From: Minisyncoccota bacterium
Lineage (GTDB): Bacteria > Patescibacteriota > Minisyncoccia > UBA6257 > JAKLIH01
Assembly: GCA_028702045.1 (NCBI GenBank)
Contig: JAQVPP010000015.1
Coordinates: 1-12,965 of the forward strand
Length of the DNA: 12,965 nt
Direction of reading: 5' to 3'
Below, piece after piece: positions 1 to 5,545 of the stretch. The position numbers and the translations under genes are program-made. The notes beneath the pieces were generated by a model that saw only the letters and a list, made by a program, of their open reading frames with translations, searched no databases and was not told the origin of the DNA. Position 1 is the stretch's first letter, and each line of letters begins with the position of its first letter.

Positions 1-130
1 TGGCGCATCTTACTCTTATGGAGATATTAAGTTGGGTGTAGGGGCTGATAAGGCTGCAGATACACTTAAGGAAGATAAGAAATTATGTAAAGAAATATAT
101 TCACAAATTTTAAAAATTAATAATAATTAA
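1..130 (+). CDS. recA: RecA recombinase, C-terminal fragment (5' end outside window)
   Basis: Reading from base 2 gives GASYSYGDIKLGVGADKAAD and then a short helical tail ending in TAA at 128-130, 42 residues in all. This matches the end of RecA, where the usual pattern is SGxWYSYxxxxLGxGxxNA. RecA forms filaments on single-stranded DNA and drives strand exchange and the SOS response. The tail ends in Asn residues and lacks the strongly acidic terminus of E. coli RecA. The ATPase core lies upstream of the window. The gene sits 8 bases before rpsF on the same strand, so the two are probably co-transcribed. The identification rests on a short segment but the motif order is distinctive. Confidence 0.82.
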   Translation, partial: GASYSYGDIKLGVGADKAADTLKEDKKLCKEIYSQILKINNN

Positions 131-138
131 AAAAAACT

Positions 139-669
139 ATGCACAAGAATGAATATGATTTAAGTTTCTGAATTAATGGAACTTATAGCGAAGAAAAAGC
201 TCAAGAAGTTTTTAATAAAGTAAAAGAAGATTTACTTGGTTTTGGTGTACAGATTATCTCTGAACAAAAAAGTGAGTTGAAAAAATTAGCTTATGAGATA
301 ACATATTTAAGAAAGCATTATACAAATGGATATTTTTGTACAATTATTTTTGATATTACTGATTCACAAATAAGTAATGTTAAAAAAGAAATAGATAAGA
401 TGTTTAAGTATAGCGAAGATGTTGTTAGATATTTAGTTATTGAAAATGATGTATATACTAAATTTAACAGAGATTTTTCAGAAGAAAAAGAGGAAGGTGA
501 AGATGCTGAAGAAAATGAGGAAGTAACAGAAGAAGAAGTAAAGGAGGAAGTAAAGGAGGAGGAAGTTGAAAAGACAGAAACTCCTGAAGAAGTAAAAGAA
601 GAGAAGGAAGTTGTTCCTGAAATGACAGATGAACAATTAGATGATAAAATTGAGGAAGCTTTAAAATAA
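139..669 (+). CDS. rpsF: Small ribosomal subunit protein bS6 with long acidic C-terminal tail; one in-frame TGA
   Basis: The 176-residue product begins MHKNEYDLSF, reads through a TGA at codon 11 (169-171), and contains the S6 signature LKKLAYEI (47-54) followed by the strand and helix ending EDVVRYLVIEN. S6 binds S18 and 16S rRNA in the 30S platform. The globular part ends near residue 113. Residues 114-176 are very rich in Glu and Lys (EEV, EEE and KEE blocks) and probably disordered. S6 is usually about 95-135 residues, so the tail is an addition. The start was chosen because an ATG-only reading of later codons would remove the first beta strand. No Shine-Dalgarno motif precedes the ATG, only an A-rich stretch. 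It lies between recA and ssb; the usual partner gene rpsR is not nearby. Confidence 0.88.
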
Positions 670-709
670 TATATATACATATATAAAAAATATAAACATA
701 AAATAATTT

Positions 710-1189
710 ATGGCTTTAAACTTAAACAAAGTAATAATAGCAGGAAATTTAACACGTGATGTTGACTTACGTACAACACCAAGTGGAATTGCTGTTGCAT
801 CTGGATCAGTTGCAAGTAACAGAACATATATGGATAAAGCTGGACAAAAGCAACAACAAACAGAATTTCATAATATTGTTATTTGAGGAAAGCGTGCTCA
901 AGCTTTAGCTCAATACTTAACAAAAGGAACTCCTATTTATGTAGAGGGTAGGTTGCAAACCAGAACATGAGCAGATCAACATAATCCTGATAAAAAGAAC
1001 TACAAAACAGAAATCATTGTTGAAGATATACAGTTTGCTGGATATAGAAAAGATAGTGGCTCTACTGGACAAAGTAACCCAAGTCCTAGTAGTACATATG
1101 AAGAATCTATTCCTACAGTTAATTCAGATGACATTCTTGATGATGAGGGATCCCCATTTGATGATTTAGATGATGATATTCCTCTATAA
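710..1189 (+). CDS. ssb: Single-stranded DNA-binding protein; two in-frame TGA (Trp)
   Basis: The 159-residue product starts MALNLNKVIIAGNLTRDVDL, a classic SSB start with an OB fold covering about residues 1-110. TGA occurs at codon 59 (884-886), in HNIVI-x-GKRAQ, and at codon 87 (968-970), in GRLQTRT-x-ADQ. Both columns are normally aromatic in SSB, and the second is the well-known Trp of RKW/RSW. After a Ser/Pro/Gly-rich linker the protein ends DDLDDDIPL, matching the conserved acidic tip (DDDIPF) that recruits partner proteins. SSB coats single-stranded DNA in replication and repair, which fits its place downstream of recA and rpsF. No Shine-Dalgarno motif is visible. Read with TGA as stop, the gene falls into three short pieces. 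Confidence 0.95.
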
Positions 1190-1202
1190 TAAAATGTGAA
1201 AT

Positions 1203-1232
1203 AAAAAATACCAGTTTAGGCTGGTATTTTTT
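1203..1232. terminator. Bidirectional intrinsic terminator between ssb and rpmE
   Basis: A perfect 12-bp stem (AAAAAATACCAG at 1203-1214 pairing with CTGGTATTTTTT at 1221-1232) surrounds a 6-base loop. It is flanked by A-runs on the left and T-runs on the right, so it can end transcription from both sides. It lies 13 bases after the ssb stop and 4 bases after the convergent rpmE stop. Confidence 0.88.
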
Positions 1233-1236
1233 GTAG

Positions 1237-1512
1237 TTAGGAAAGTTTGAGTGTTCCTTCTTTTTTATTACTTTTTCTTTCTTTTTTAGGCTTGATTGTT
1301 TTTTTAGCTTCTTGTGATTTAGAAATTTTTGATTTAAATTTCTTAACTCTACCTTCTGTGTCTACAACTCTGTCTTTTCCTGTATAGAATGGATGACATG
1401 CTGAACAAATTTCAATAGAGAAATTATCCTCTGTAGATTGTATTTTAAAAGTATTGCCACAAGAACAAGTAATAGTTGTTTCTTTGTATTCTGGGTGAAT
1501 ATCTTTTTTCAT
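1237..1512 (-). CDS. rpmE: Large ribosomal subunit protein bL31, zinc-binding type, with basic tail
   Basis: The 91-residue product begins MKKDIHPEY, the standard L31 start. It has Cys16 and Cys18 (TCSCGNTF) plus Cys36 and Cys39 ([12 protein letters not shown]), the four zinc ligands of the C+ form. The HPFYTGK motif is diagnostic. L31 sits in the 50S central protuberance and bridges to the 30S subunit. After about residue 55 the chain is Lys/Ser-rich, giving a tail some 20 residues longer than the usual 65-75-residue protein. It has no TGA and no Trp. It is transcribed alone, convergent with ssb, from its own sigma70-type promoter at 1541-1569. Confidence 0.95.
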   Translation of the reverse strand: MKKDIHPEYKETTITCSCGNTFKIQSTEDNFSIEICSACHPFYTGKDRVVDTEGRVKKFKSKISKSQEAKKTIKPKKERKSNKKEGTLKLS

Positions 1513-1540
1513 GATTTTTCTTTATTTTTATATATTTAAC

Positions 1541-1569
1541 ATTATACATTAAAATGTGAAAAAAATCAA
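1541..1569 (-). promoter_or_regulatory. Promoter of rpmE
   Basis: On the minus strand, TTGATT (complement of 1564-1569) is followed after 17 bases by a consensus TATAAT (complement of 1541-1546). The -10 box lies 28 bases upstream of the rpmE ATG, giving a short leader. Confidence 0.72.
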
Positions 1570-1640
1570 GGTTTTGGGTTATTATTATGCAAGAACTCAA
1601 GCGCACTTCGGAAAATAAAAAAGAACAATTTAATCCAAAA

Positions 1641-1656
1641 TAAATTGTACAATTTA
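1641..1656. repeat. Perfect palindrome TAAATTGTACAATTTA at the insertion target
   Basis: These 16 bases are their own reverse complement; with the flanking A and T the palindrome reaches 18 bases (1640-1657). Its last six bases, AATTTA, are the left copy of the target-site duplication of the element that follows. It may be an old operator or simply a preferred palindromic target; the function is unknown. Confidence 0.6.
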
Positions 1657-1662
1657 TGTCAA

Positions 1663-1683
1663 CCCCAAATAGAAATGTCATAG
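1663..1683 (-). repeat. End-motif copy 1 (inverted)
   Basis: Read on the minus strand this is CTATGACATT followed by TCTATTTGGGG. It is nearly the same as the two direct copies at 1784-1804 and 1808-1828, and forms the left inverted terminus of the MITE-like element. Confidence 0.7.
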
Positions 1684-1783
1684 TTTATATATTTTTAGTT
1701 TTTTTAACTATATTATGATAATTTGTTTAATGTTGATTAATCACAATATTAAAGATTTGTTAAGGGGAGACCTTTTTACTTAG

Positions 1784-1828
1784 CTATGACATTTTCATTT
1801 GGGACTACTATGACATTATCATATGGGA
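1784..1828 (+). repeat. End-motif copies 2 and 3 (tandem, 24-bp period)
   Basis: Two copies of CTATGACATT-(T/A)TCAT-(T/A)TGGGA start at 1784 and 1808. They match copy 1 in the opposite orientation. The outer one belongs to the right terminus of the element; the inner one is a subterminal repeat. Confidence 0.72.
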
Positions 1829-1850
1829 GCGACAAATTTAAAAATTGCTA

Positions 1851-1879
1851 TTGACAAAAACAGTAATATTTGATACTAT
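1851..1879 (+). promoter_or_regulatory. Promoter of the abiEi-abiEii operon
   Basis: TTGACA (1851-1856, perfect -35) is followed after 17 bases by TACTAT (1874-1879). The box lies 39 bases before the abiEi ATG. It begins 16 bases outside the right end of the MITE-like element, so it is not part of that element. Confidence 0.72.
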
Positions 1880-1886
1880 TTCTAAT

Positions 1887-1906
1887 AAATACTCTTCAGA
1901 GTATTT
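1887..1906. promoter_or_regulatory. Palindromic operator at the abiE transcription start
   Basis: AAATACTCT and AGAGTATTT are exact 9-bp inverted arms separated by TC. The site starts 8 bases after the -10 box and covers the expected transcription start. AbiEi-family antitoxins are known to repress their own operon by binding inverted repeats at the promoter, so this is the obvious operator candidate. That binding is an inference here. Confidence 0.6.
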
Positions 1907-1918
1907 TAAAGAAATAAT

Positions 1919-2539
1919 ATGAATGCTATAATTGATTTTACAAATAAGTTTAAAAATAATATTGTTATATCATTGAACGATATAAAAAAGGAATTTCCTA
2001 AGTTTTATCGCCATCGTTTAACTGAATGACAAAATAAAGGATATATTAAGAAAATTATCCGTGGTTTTTATATATTATCAAATTTAGAAATGAATGAATT
2101 TGCTTCTTTTACTATTGCTAATAAAATATATGAACCTTCATACATTTCTTTAGAATCTGCTTTAAGATATTATAACTTTATCCCTGAGCAAACTTTTACT
2201 ATTACATCTATATCAACTCGTAAAACTAATAAATTTAAGACCGATAGGAATGTTTTTGTTTATAATAATGTTATGACTAATTTATTTTTTGGATATAATA
2301 TAGTTCATTTTAAGAATTTTTCTTTTAAAATTGCTGATAGAGAAAAAGCAATTTTAGATTATTTATATTTTCATCGCCATTTTAAAACTGAAAAAGATAT
2401 TGAAGAAATAAGATTTAATGTTGAAGAAATAAAAACAACTATTGATCGAAATAAATTAGAAAATTATTTGCTAAGATACAATAACAAGTCTTTTATAAAA
2501 ATAATTAATAATTTTTTAAACTATATTTATCATGATTAA
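1919..2539 (+). CDS. abiEi: Type IV toxin-antitoxin system antitoxin / repressor AbiEi; one in-frame TGA
   Basis: With TGA at codon 37 (2027-2029) read as Trp the product is 206 residues. Residues 15-55 form a winged-helix-like region (IKKEFPKFYRHRLTEW, then KGYIKKIIRGFYIL), the AbiEi N-terminal DNA-binding domain, in which the TGA column is commonly Trp. The following YEPSYISLESALRYYNFIPE and IADREKAILDYLYF are hallmark AbiEi motifs. The protein neutralises the AbiEii toxin and represses the operon. It overlaps abiEii by 8 bases. The upstream ATG was chosen because an internal start after the TGA would lose the DNA-binding domain. Six of 11 Arg codons are CGN, whereas the ribosomal-protein neighbours use almost only AGA/AGG, a hint of acquisition. 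Confidence 0.88.
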
Positions 2540-3308
2540 TATTCAAGAGCTAATAAAGGAATATCCTGAAAGTCTAGCAAGTAATAGTCGGGCTATTCTT
2601 AGGGAATATCTTCAATATCAAATATTAAATATTATTTTCAATTCAAAATTTTTGTCTAAATTATCTTTTATTGGTGGTACTGCACTTAGAATTGTATACA
2701 ATAATCAAAGGTTTTCTGAAGACCTTGATTTTGATAATTTTGGCTTAACTATTGAAGAATTTAAAGAATTAATGACTGTAATTGTTAATAAACTAGAGTT
2801 AAATGGATATAAAATAGAATATAGTGTGTCAGAAAAAGGTGCTTTTAGGGGCAATATTAAGTTTTTAAATTTACTTAGTCAGTTAGATTTAGCTGTTTGT
2901 GATACAGAAAAGTTATTAATTCAAATAGATACTGCGCCACACAATTTTGCATATGAGCCAGATCTAAAATTAATTAAAAAATTTGATGTTCTTACAAAAA
3001 TAAATGTAACACCAATAGACGTGTTACTTTCTCAAAAGATTAGAGCTTTATTTGAGCGTAATCGAACTCTTGGTAGAGATGTTTATGATATTATTTTTTT
3101 AATTTCAAAAACTAAGCCTAATTATCATTATTTAAAAGAAAAATTAAATATAAATAATAATACTGAATTAAAAATTAAGTTGGAAGAGTTTTTTAAAAAT
3201 ATTAATATAAAAGAATTAAAACAGGATATTTCAAATTTTATCTTTTCTGATTTAGATCTTAATAAATTAGATGTATTTAAAGACAATCTTTCTAAGTTTG
3301 ATTTTTAA
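2532..3308 (+). CDS. abiEii: Type IV toxin-antitoxin system nucleotidyltransferase toxin AbiEii
   Basis: The 258-residue product carries the AbiEii nucleotidyltransferase core: FIGGTALR (46-53), RFSEDLDF (60-67) with Asp64 and Asp66 as likely metal ligands, a third acidic strand LLIQIDT (128-134, Asp133), and the C-terminal KIRALFERNRTLGRDVYDI (169-187) typical of the family. Known homologues are NTP-transferases that act on RNA (tRNA in the MenT relatives) and stop growth, giving phage defence or element maintenance. The ATG overlaps the abiEi stop (ATGATTAA), so translation is probably coupled. There is no TGA and no Trp, so the toxin would be made intact in a standard-code host. No clear terminator follows. 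Confidence 0.9.
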   Translation: MINIQELIKEYPESLASNSRAILREYLQYQILNIIFNSKFLSKLSFIGGTALRIVYNNQRFSEDLDFDNFGLTIEEFKELMTVIVNKLELNGYKIEYSVSEKGAFRGNIKFLNLLSQLDLAVCDTEKLLIQIDTAPHNFAYEPDLKLIKKFDVLTKINVTPIDVLLSQKIRALFERNRTLGRDVYDIIFLISKTKPNYHYLKEKLNINNNTELKIKLEEFFKNINIKELKQDISNFIFSDLDLNKLDVFKDNLSKFDF

Positions 3309-3374
3309 TTAAATTAGTCTTAAATGTGTCTAAGCCTTTTGTTGCGCTTCGGAGTAGAATCCGCCCTAATATTA

Positions 3375-3403
3375 TTGATTTATTTATATTTTTATGGTAT
3401 ATT
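3375..3403 (+). promoter_or_regulatory. Promoter of rpsB-tsf
   Basis: TTGATT (3375-3380), a 17-base spacer, then TATATT (3398-3403) preceded by TGG, an extended -10 element. The box lies 38 bases before the rpsB ATG. The same TGG extension appears at the 8613 promoter. Confidence 0.65.
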
Positions 3404-3441
3404 AATTTTACTAATTAAAAAATTAAAAATTAAAGATTTTT

Positions 3442-4149
3442 ATGGATATTGATCAGACAAAAATACAAGAAATGATGACTCATGGACTTCAATATGGACA
3501 TTCAAAGAAAAGGAATAATCCAAAAGCTAATCCATATATTATTTCAACAAAAAACAATATTAAAATTATTAATTTAGAAATAACATATTTTAAATTAAAA
3601 GAAGCTATAGAGGCTATGGCTGATGTTTTAGCTAAAAAGGGTACTATTTTATTTGTATCTTCTTTTCCTTCAACAAGAAAACCAATTAAGGAATTAGCTG
3701 AATTGTTAAATCAACCATATACTGCTAATAAGTGGGTTGGGGGATTAATTACTAATTTTAAGACTATTTTAGGTAGAATTAAATATTATGTAGAGTTAAA
3801 AGAGAAGTTTGAGAAGAATGAGTTTAGTAAATATACCAAAAAGGAGCAAGCAGTAAAGCAAAAAGAATTAGAAAAACTTGATTTTAATTTTAAAGGACTT
3901 GTTAATTTAAAAAAGAAACCTGATATGGTATTTATTCTAGATACTGGATATAACAATATTGCTATGGCAGAAGCTAAAATAGCAGGAGCTAAGATTGTTG
4001 GTGTGTTTGATAATGATGATAATCCAGAAATTATTGATTATCCAATACCAGCTAATGATAGTTCTTTTTCTAGCGTATCATATTTAACAAAAGAAATAGG
4101 AAAATCAATACAAGAAAAATTGGCTCAAAAATCCGAAATAATAAAATAA
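3442..4149 (+). CDS. rpsB: Small ribosomal subunit protein uS2
   Basis: The 235-residue product has the S2 landmarks in order: GLQYGHSKKRNNPKANPYI (15-33, normally HFGHxxxxWNPK, here Asn at the usual Trp), KKGTILFVSSFPSTRKPIKELA (65-86), NKWVGGLITNF (96-106, Trp as TGG), a coiled-coil insertion (about 115-155), KKPDMVFILDTGYNNIAMAEA (157-177), and VFDNDDNPEIIDYPIPAND (188-206). S2 joins the 30S late and is needed with S1 for mRNA binding. Its length is normal. It is followed 21 bases later by tsf, the near-universal gene order. The leader is short and has no Shine-Dalgarno motif. Confidence 0.96.
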   Translation: MDIDQTKIQEMMTHGLQYGHSKKRNNPKANPYIISTKNNIKIINLEITYFKLKEAIEAMADVLAKKGTILFVSSFPSTRKPIKELAELLNQPYTANKWVGGLITNFKTILGRIKYYVELKEKFEKNEFSKYTKKEQAVKQKELEKLDFNFKGLVNLKKKPDMVFILDTGYNNIAMAEAKIAGAKIVGVFDNDDNPEIIDYPIPANDSSFSSVSYLTKEIGKSIQEKLAQKSEIIK

Positions 4150-4170
4150 TAAATTTTTTAAAAAAATATT

Positions 4171-5001
4171 ATGAGTGATTTTGATTTAGTAAAGCAGTTA
4201 CGTGATGAAACTGGCGTATCTGTTATGGAGTGTAAAAAAGCTCTAGACAGTGCTAATAATGATTATGAATTAGCAAAGCAACACCTTGTTGAGCAAGGTA
4301 TGGCAAAAGCAGATAAGAAGAGTGACAGATTGACAAAGACTGGATATATCAATTCTTTTTTATCTGGCAATAAAGGAGCATTACTTGAATTAAGATGTGA
4401 AACTGATTTTGTTTCCAAGCATGAAGATTTTCAACAATTAGCTAAAGATTTAGCAGAGCAAGTTGTTAATTCTGGAATCGTATCTAAAGATGATTTATTA
4501 AATGAAAAGTTTAGTAAAGATGAGAAGTTTACAGTACTTGAGGCAATTAAGAATGCTATTGCTAAGTTTGGTGAAAATATGGAAATAGGAGAGATTGTTC
4601 TATATGAAGTTGAAAATGGATTTGTTTCTTCATATATACATACTGGTGGAAGAGTTGCTACACTTGTTAGTTTTGAAACACAAGATGCAAGCGGTCTTGA
4701 TGATTTAGGGCTAGATATTGCTATGCAAATTGCAGCTATGCAACCTAAATATTTATCTAGAGAAGATATTCCTGCTGAAACTATAGAGAGTATGAAAGAA
4801 GAATATAGCGAAGGTATAGATGAATCAAAACCAGAGGATATCAAGAATAAGATACTAGAGGGTAGGTTAGCTAAAAAATATGAAGAAATATGTTTATTGG
4901 ATCAGAAGTTTATTAAAGATGATTCAAAAACAATTACTCAATTATTAAAAGAGTCAGGGAAGGATGTTGTTATTAAACAATATATAAGACTTGAAGCATA
5001 A
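4171..5001 (+). CDS. tsf: Translation elongation factor Ts
   Basis: The 276-residue product starts with a UBA-like domain (DLVKQLRDETGVSVMECKKAL, 5-25) and has the EF-Tu-contacting motif CETDFVSKHEDF (76-87; the Asp79-Phe80 pair displaces the Mg site in EF-Tu). A later HTGGRVATLVSFE (about 157-169) belongs to the core. EF-Ts releases GDP from EF-Tu. It is the second gene of the rpsB operon, and the third gene starts 2 bases after its stop. It has no Trp codon of either kind. The assignment is secure. Confidence 0.96.
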   Translation: MSDFDLVKQLRDETGVSVMECKKALDSANNDYELAKQHLVEQGMAKADKKSDRLTKTGYINSFLSGNKGALLELRCETDFVSKHEDFQQLAKDLAEQVVNSGIVSKDDLLNEKFSKDEKFTVLEAIKNAIAKFGENMEIGEIVLYEVENGFVSSYIHTGGRVATLVSFETQDASGLDDLGLDIAMQIAAMQPKYLSREDIPAETIESMKEEYSEGIDESKPEDIKNKILEGRLAKKYEEICLLDQKFIKDDSKTITQLLKESGKDVVIKQYIRLEA

Positions 5002-5003
5002 TT

Positions 5004-5522
5004 ATGTTTAACTTTTTAGGAATAATTTTTATTTTGATTGGCTTGTTTGGTATCTTGTATATATTCTTTAGACAAGATAATAAGTCAACTTTGAAAATTA
5101 ATCAAAAAACATTTGATCAAGCTTTTTCTAAATTAGAAAAATTTGAGCAAGGTATAAGTAACGGATTTGAAAAACTTTTAAGAAGATTTAAAGTTATTTT
5201 ACTTAAGATGGAAAACTCTATTTCTGGATCTTTGGATGGGATCAAGAATAAGCAAAGTGATGTGAAAAAAGATTTTGTTAAGAATCTAGAAGAAATAAAA
5301 GACGAGCTAGAGGGGGAGATTTCTAAAGAAGAAAAGTTGATTAATAACTTATTTGAGAAAAAAGGGATTGATGAGTATTATGATTTATTTAAACTATACA
5401 TTGAGTATAAAAGTTTAAAAGATGCAAGAGAAGTATTGCTTAAGAGTATATCTTTTATGCCAAAAGAGAAGACAGAAGAGATGATAAAAGAAATTATTAA
5501 TTTAGAAGAAATATTAAAATAA
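5004..5522 (+). CDS. Membrane-anchored coiled-coil protein of unknown function
   Basis: I do not recognise this 172-residue protein. Residues 1-22 (FNFLGIIFILIGLFGILYIF) form one hydrophobic helix with a following Arg, giving an N-terminal anchor with the bulk predicted inside the cell. Residues 30-115 are charged and heptad-like, probably coiled coil, and residues 118-172 form further helices (YYDLFKLYIEYKSLKDAREVLLK, TEEMIKEIINLEEILK) that could resemble a TPR-like pair. It starts 2 bases after tsf, so it is translated with the rpsB operon. Its stop codon lies within the stem of the terminator at 5516-5541. A surface-stress or division scaffold role is possible but is not supported by a recognised domain. 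Confidence 0.75.
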   Translation: MFNFLGIIFILIGLFGILYIFFRQDNKSTLKINQKTFDQAFSKLEKFEQGISNGFEKLLRRFKVILLKMENSISGSLDGIKNKQSDVKKDFVKNLEEIKDELEGEISKEEKLINNLFEKKGIDEYYDLFKLYIEYKSLKDAREVLLKSISFMPKEKTEEMIKEIINLEEILK

Positions 5523-5541
5523 CCCATTGCTGGGTTATTTT
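5516..5541. terminator. Bidirectional intrinsic terminator after the rpsB operon
   Basis: AAAATAACCCA (5516-5526) pairs with TGGGTTATTTT (5531-5541) around the loop TTGC, with an A-run on one side and a T-run on the other. It includes the TAA stop of the upstream gene and ends 5 bases before the convergent elp3 stop. Confidence 0.88.
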
Positions 5542-5545
5542 TTTG

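Larger units (their letters stand above)
1657..1834. mobile_element. MITE-like non-coding element, possibly derived from an IS481/IS3-type insertion sequence
   Basis: The 178-bp element begins TGTC and ends GACA. Its first 27 bases match the reverse complement of its last 27 at 20 positions, including an unbroken run AATGTCATAG. Six-base direct repeats AATTTA lie immediately outside both ends (1651-1656 and 1835-1840), as expected of a target-site duplication. A third copy of the end motif (1784-1804) lies just inside the right end, in the same orientation as the right terminal copy and 24 bases from it, which suggests paired transposase-binding sites. There is no room for a transposase, so it would have to be moved in trans or is a remnant. 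The family assignment is tentative and rests on the TG...CA ends. Confidence 0.65.
1513..1918. other. Gene-free interval between rpmE and abiEi
   Basis: No credible coding sequence is seen on either strand, even with TGA read as Trp. The interval contains the rpmE promoter, a palindrome, a MITE-like insertion (1657-1834), and the abiE promoter and operator. A short GC-rich blip, GCGCACTTCGG at 1601-1611, stands out from the AT-rich background and is unexplained. Confidence 0.7.

Noticed and set aside
318..680. Minus-strand open frame opposite rpsF
   Set aside because: It is a Ser-rich antisense shadow of the Glu/Lys-rich S6 tail with no domain or initiation signal.
1784..1828. The 24-bp repeats as AbiEi operators
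   Set aside because: They fit the terminal and subterminal repeats of the MITE-like element, lie upstream of the -35 box and match an inverted copy 120 bases away; the 1887-1906 palindrome is a better operator.
3343..3366. GC-rich patch after abiEii (GCGCTTCGG, then AATCCGCC) that resembles a tRNA T-arm and echoes the GCGCACTTCGG at 1601-1611 on the other side of abiE
   Set aside because: The stem would be only four base pairs, no other tRNA parts are found nearby, and the shared string between the two sites is too short to call an attachment-site duplication.
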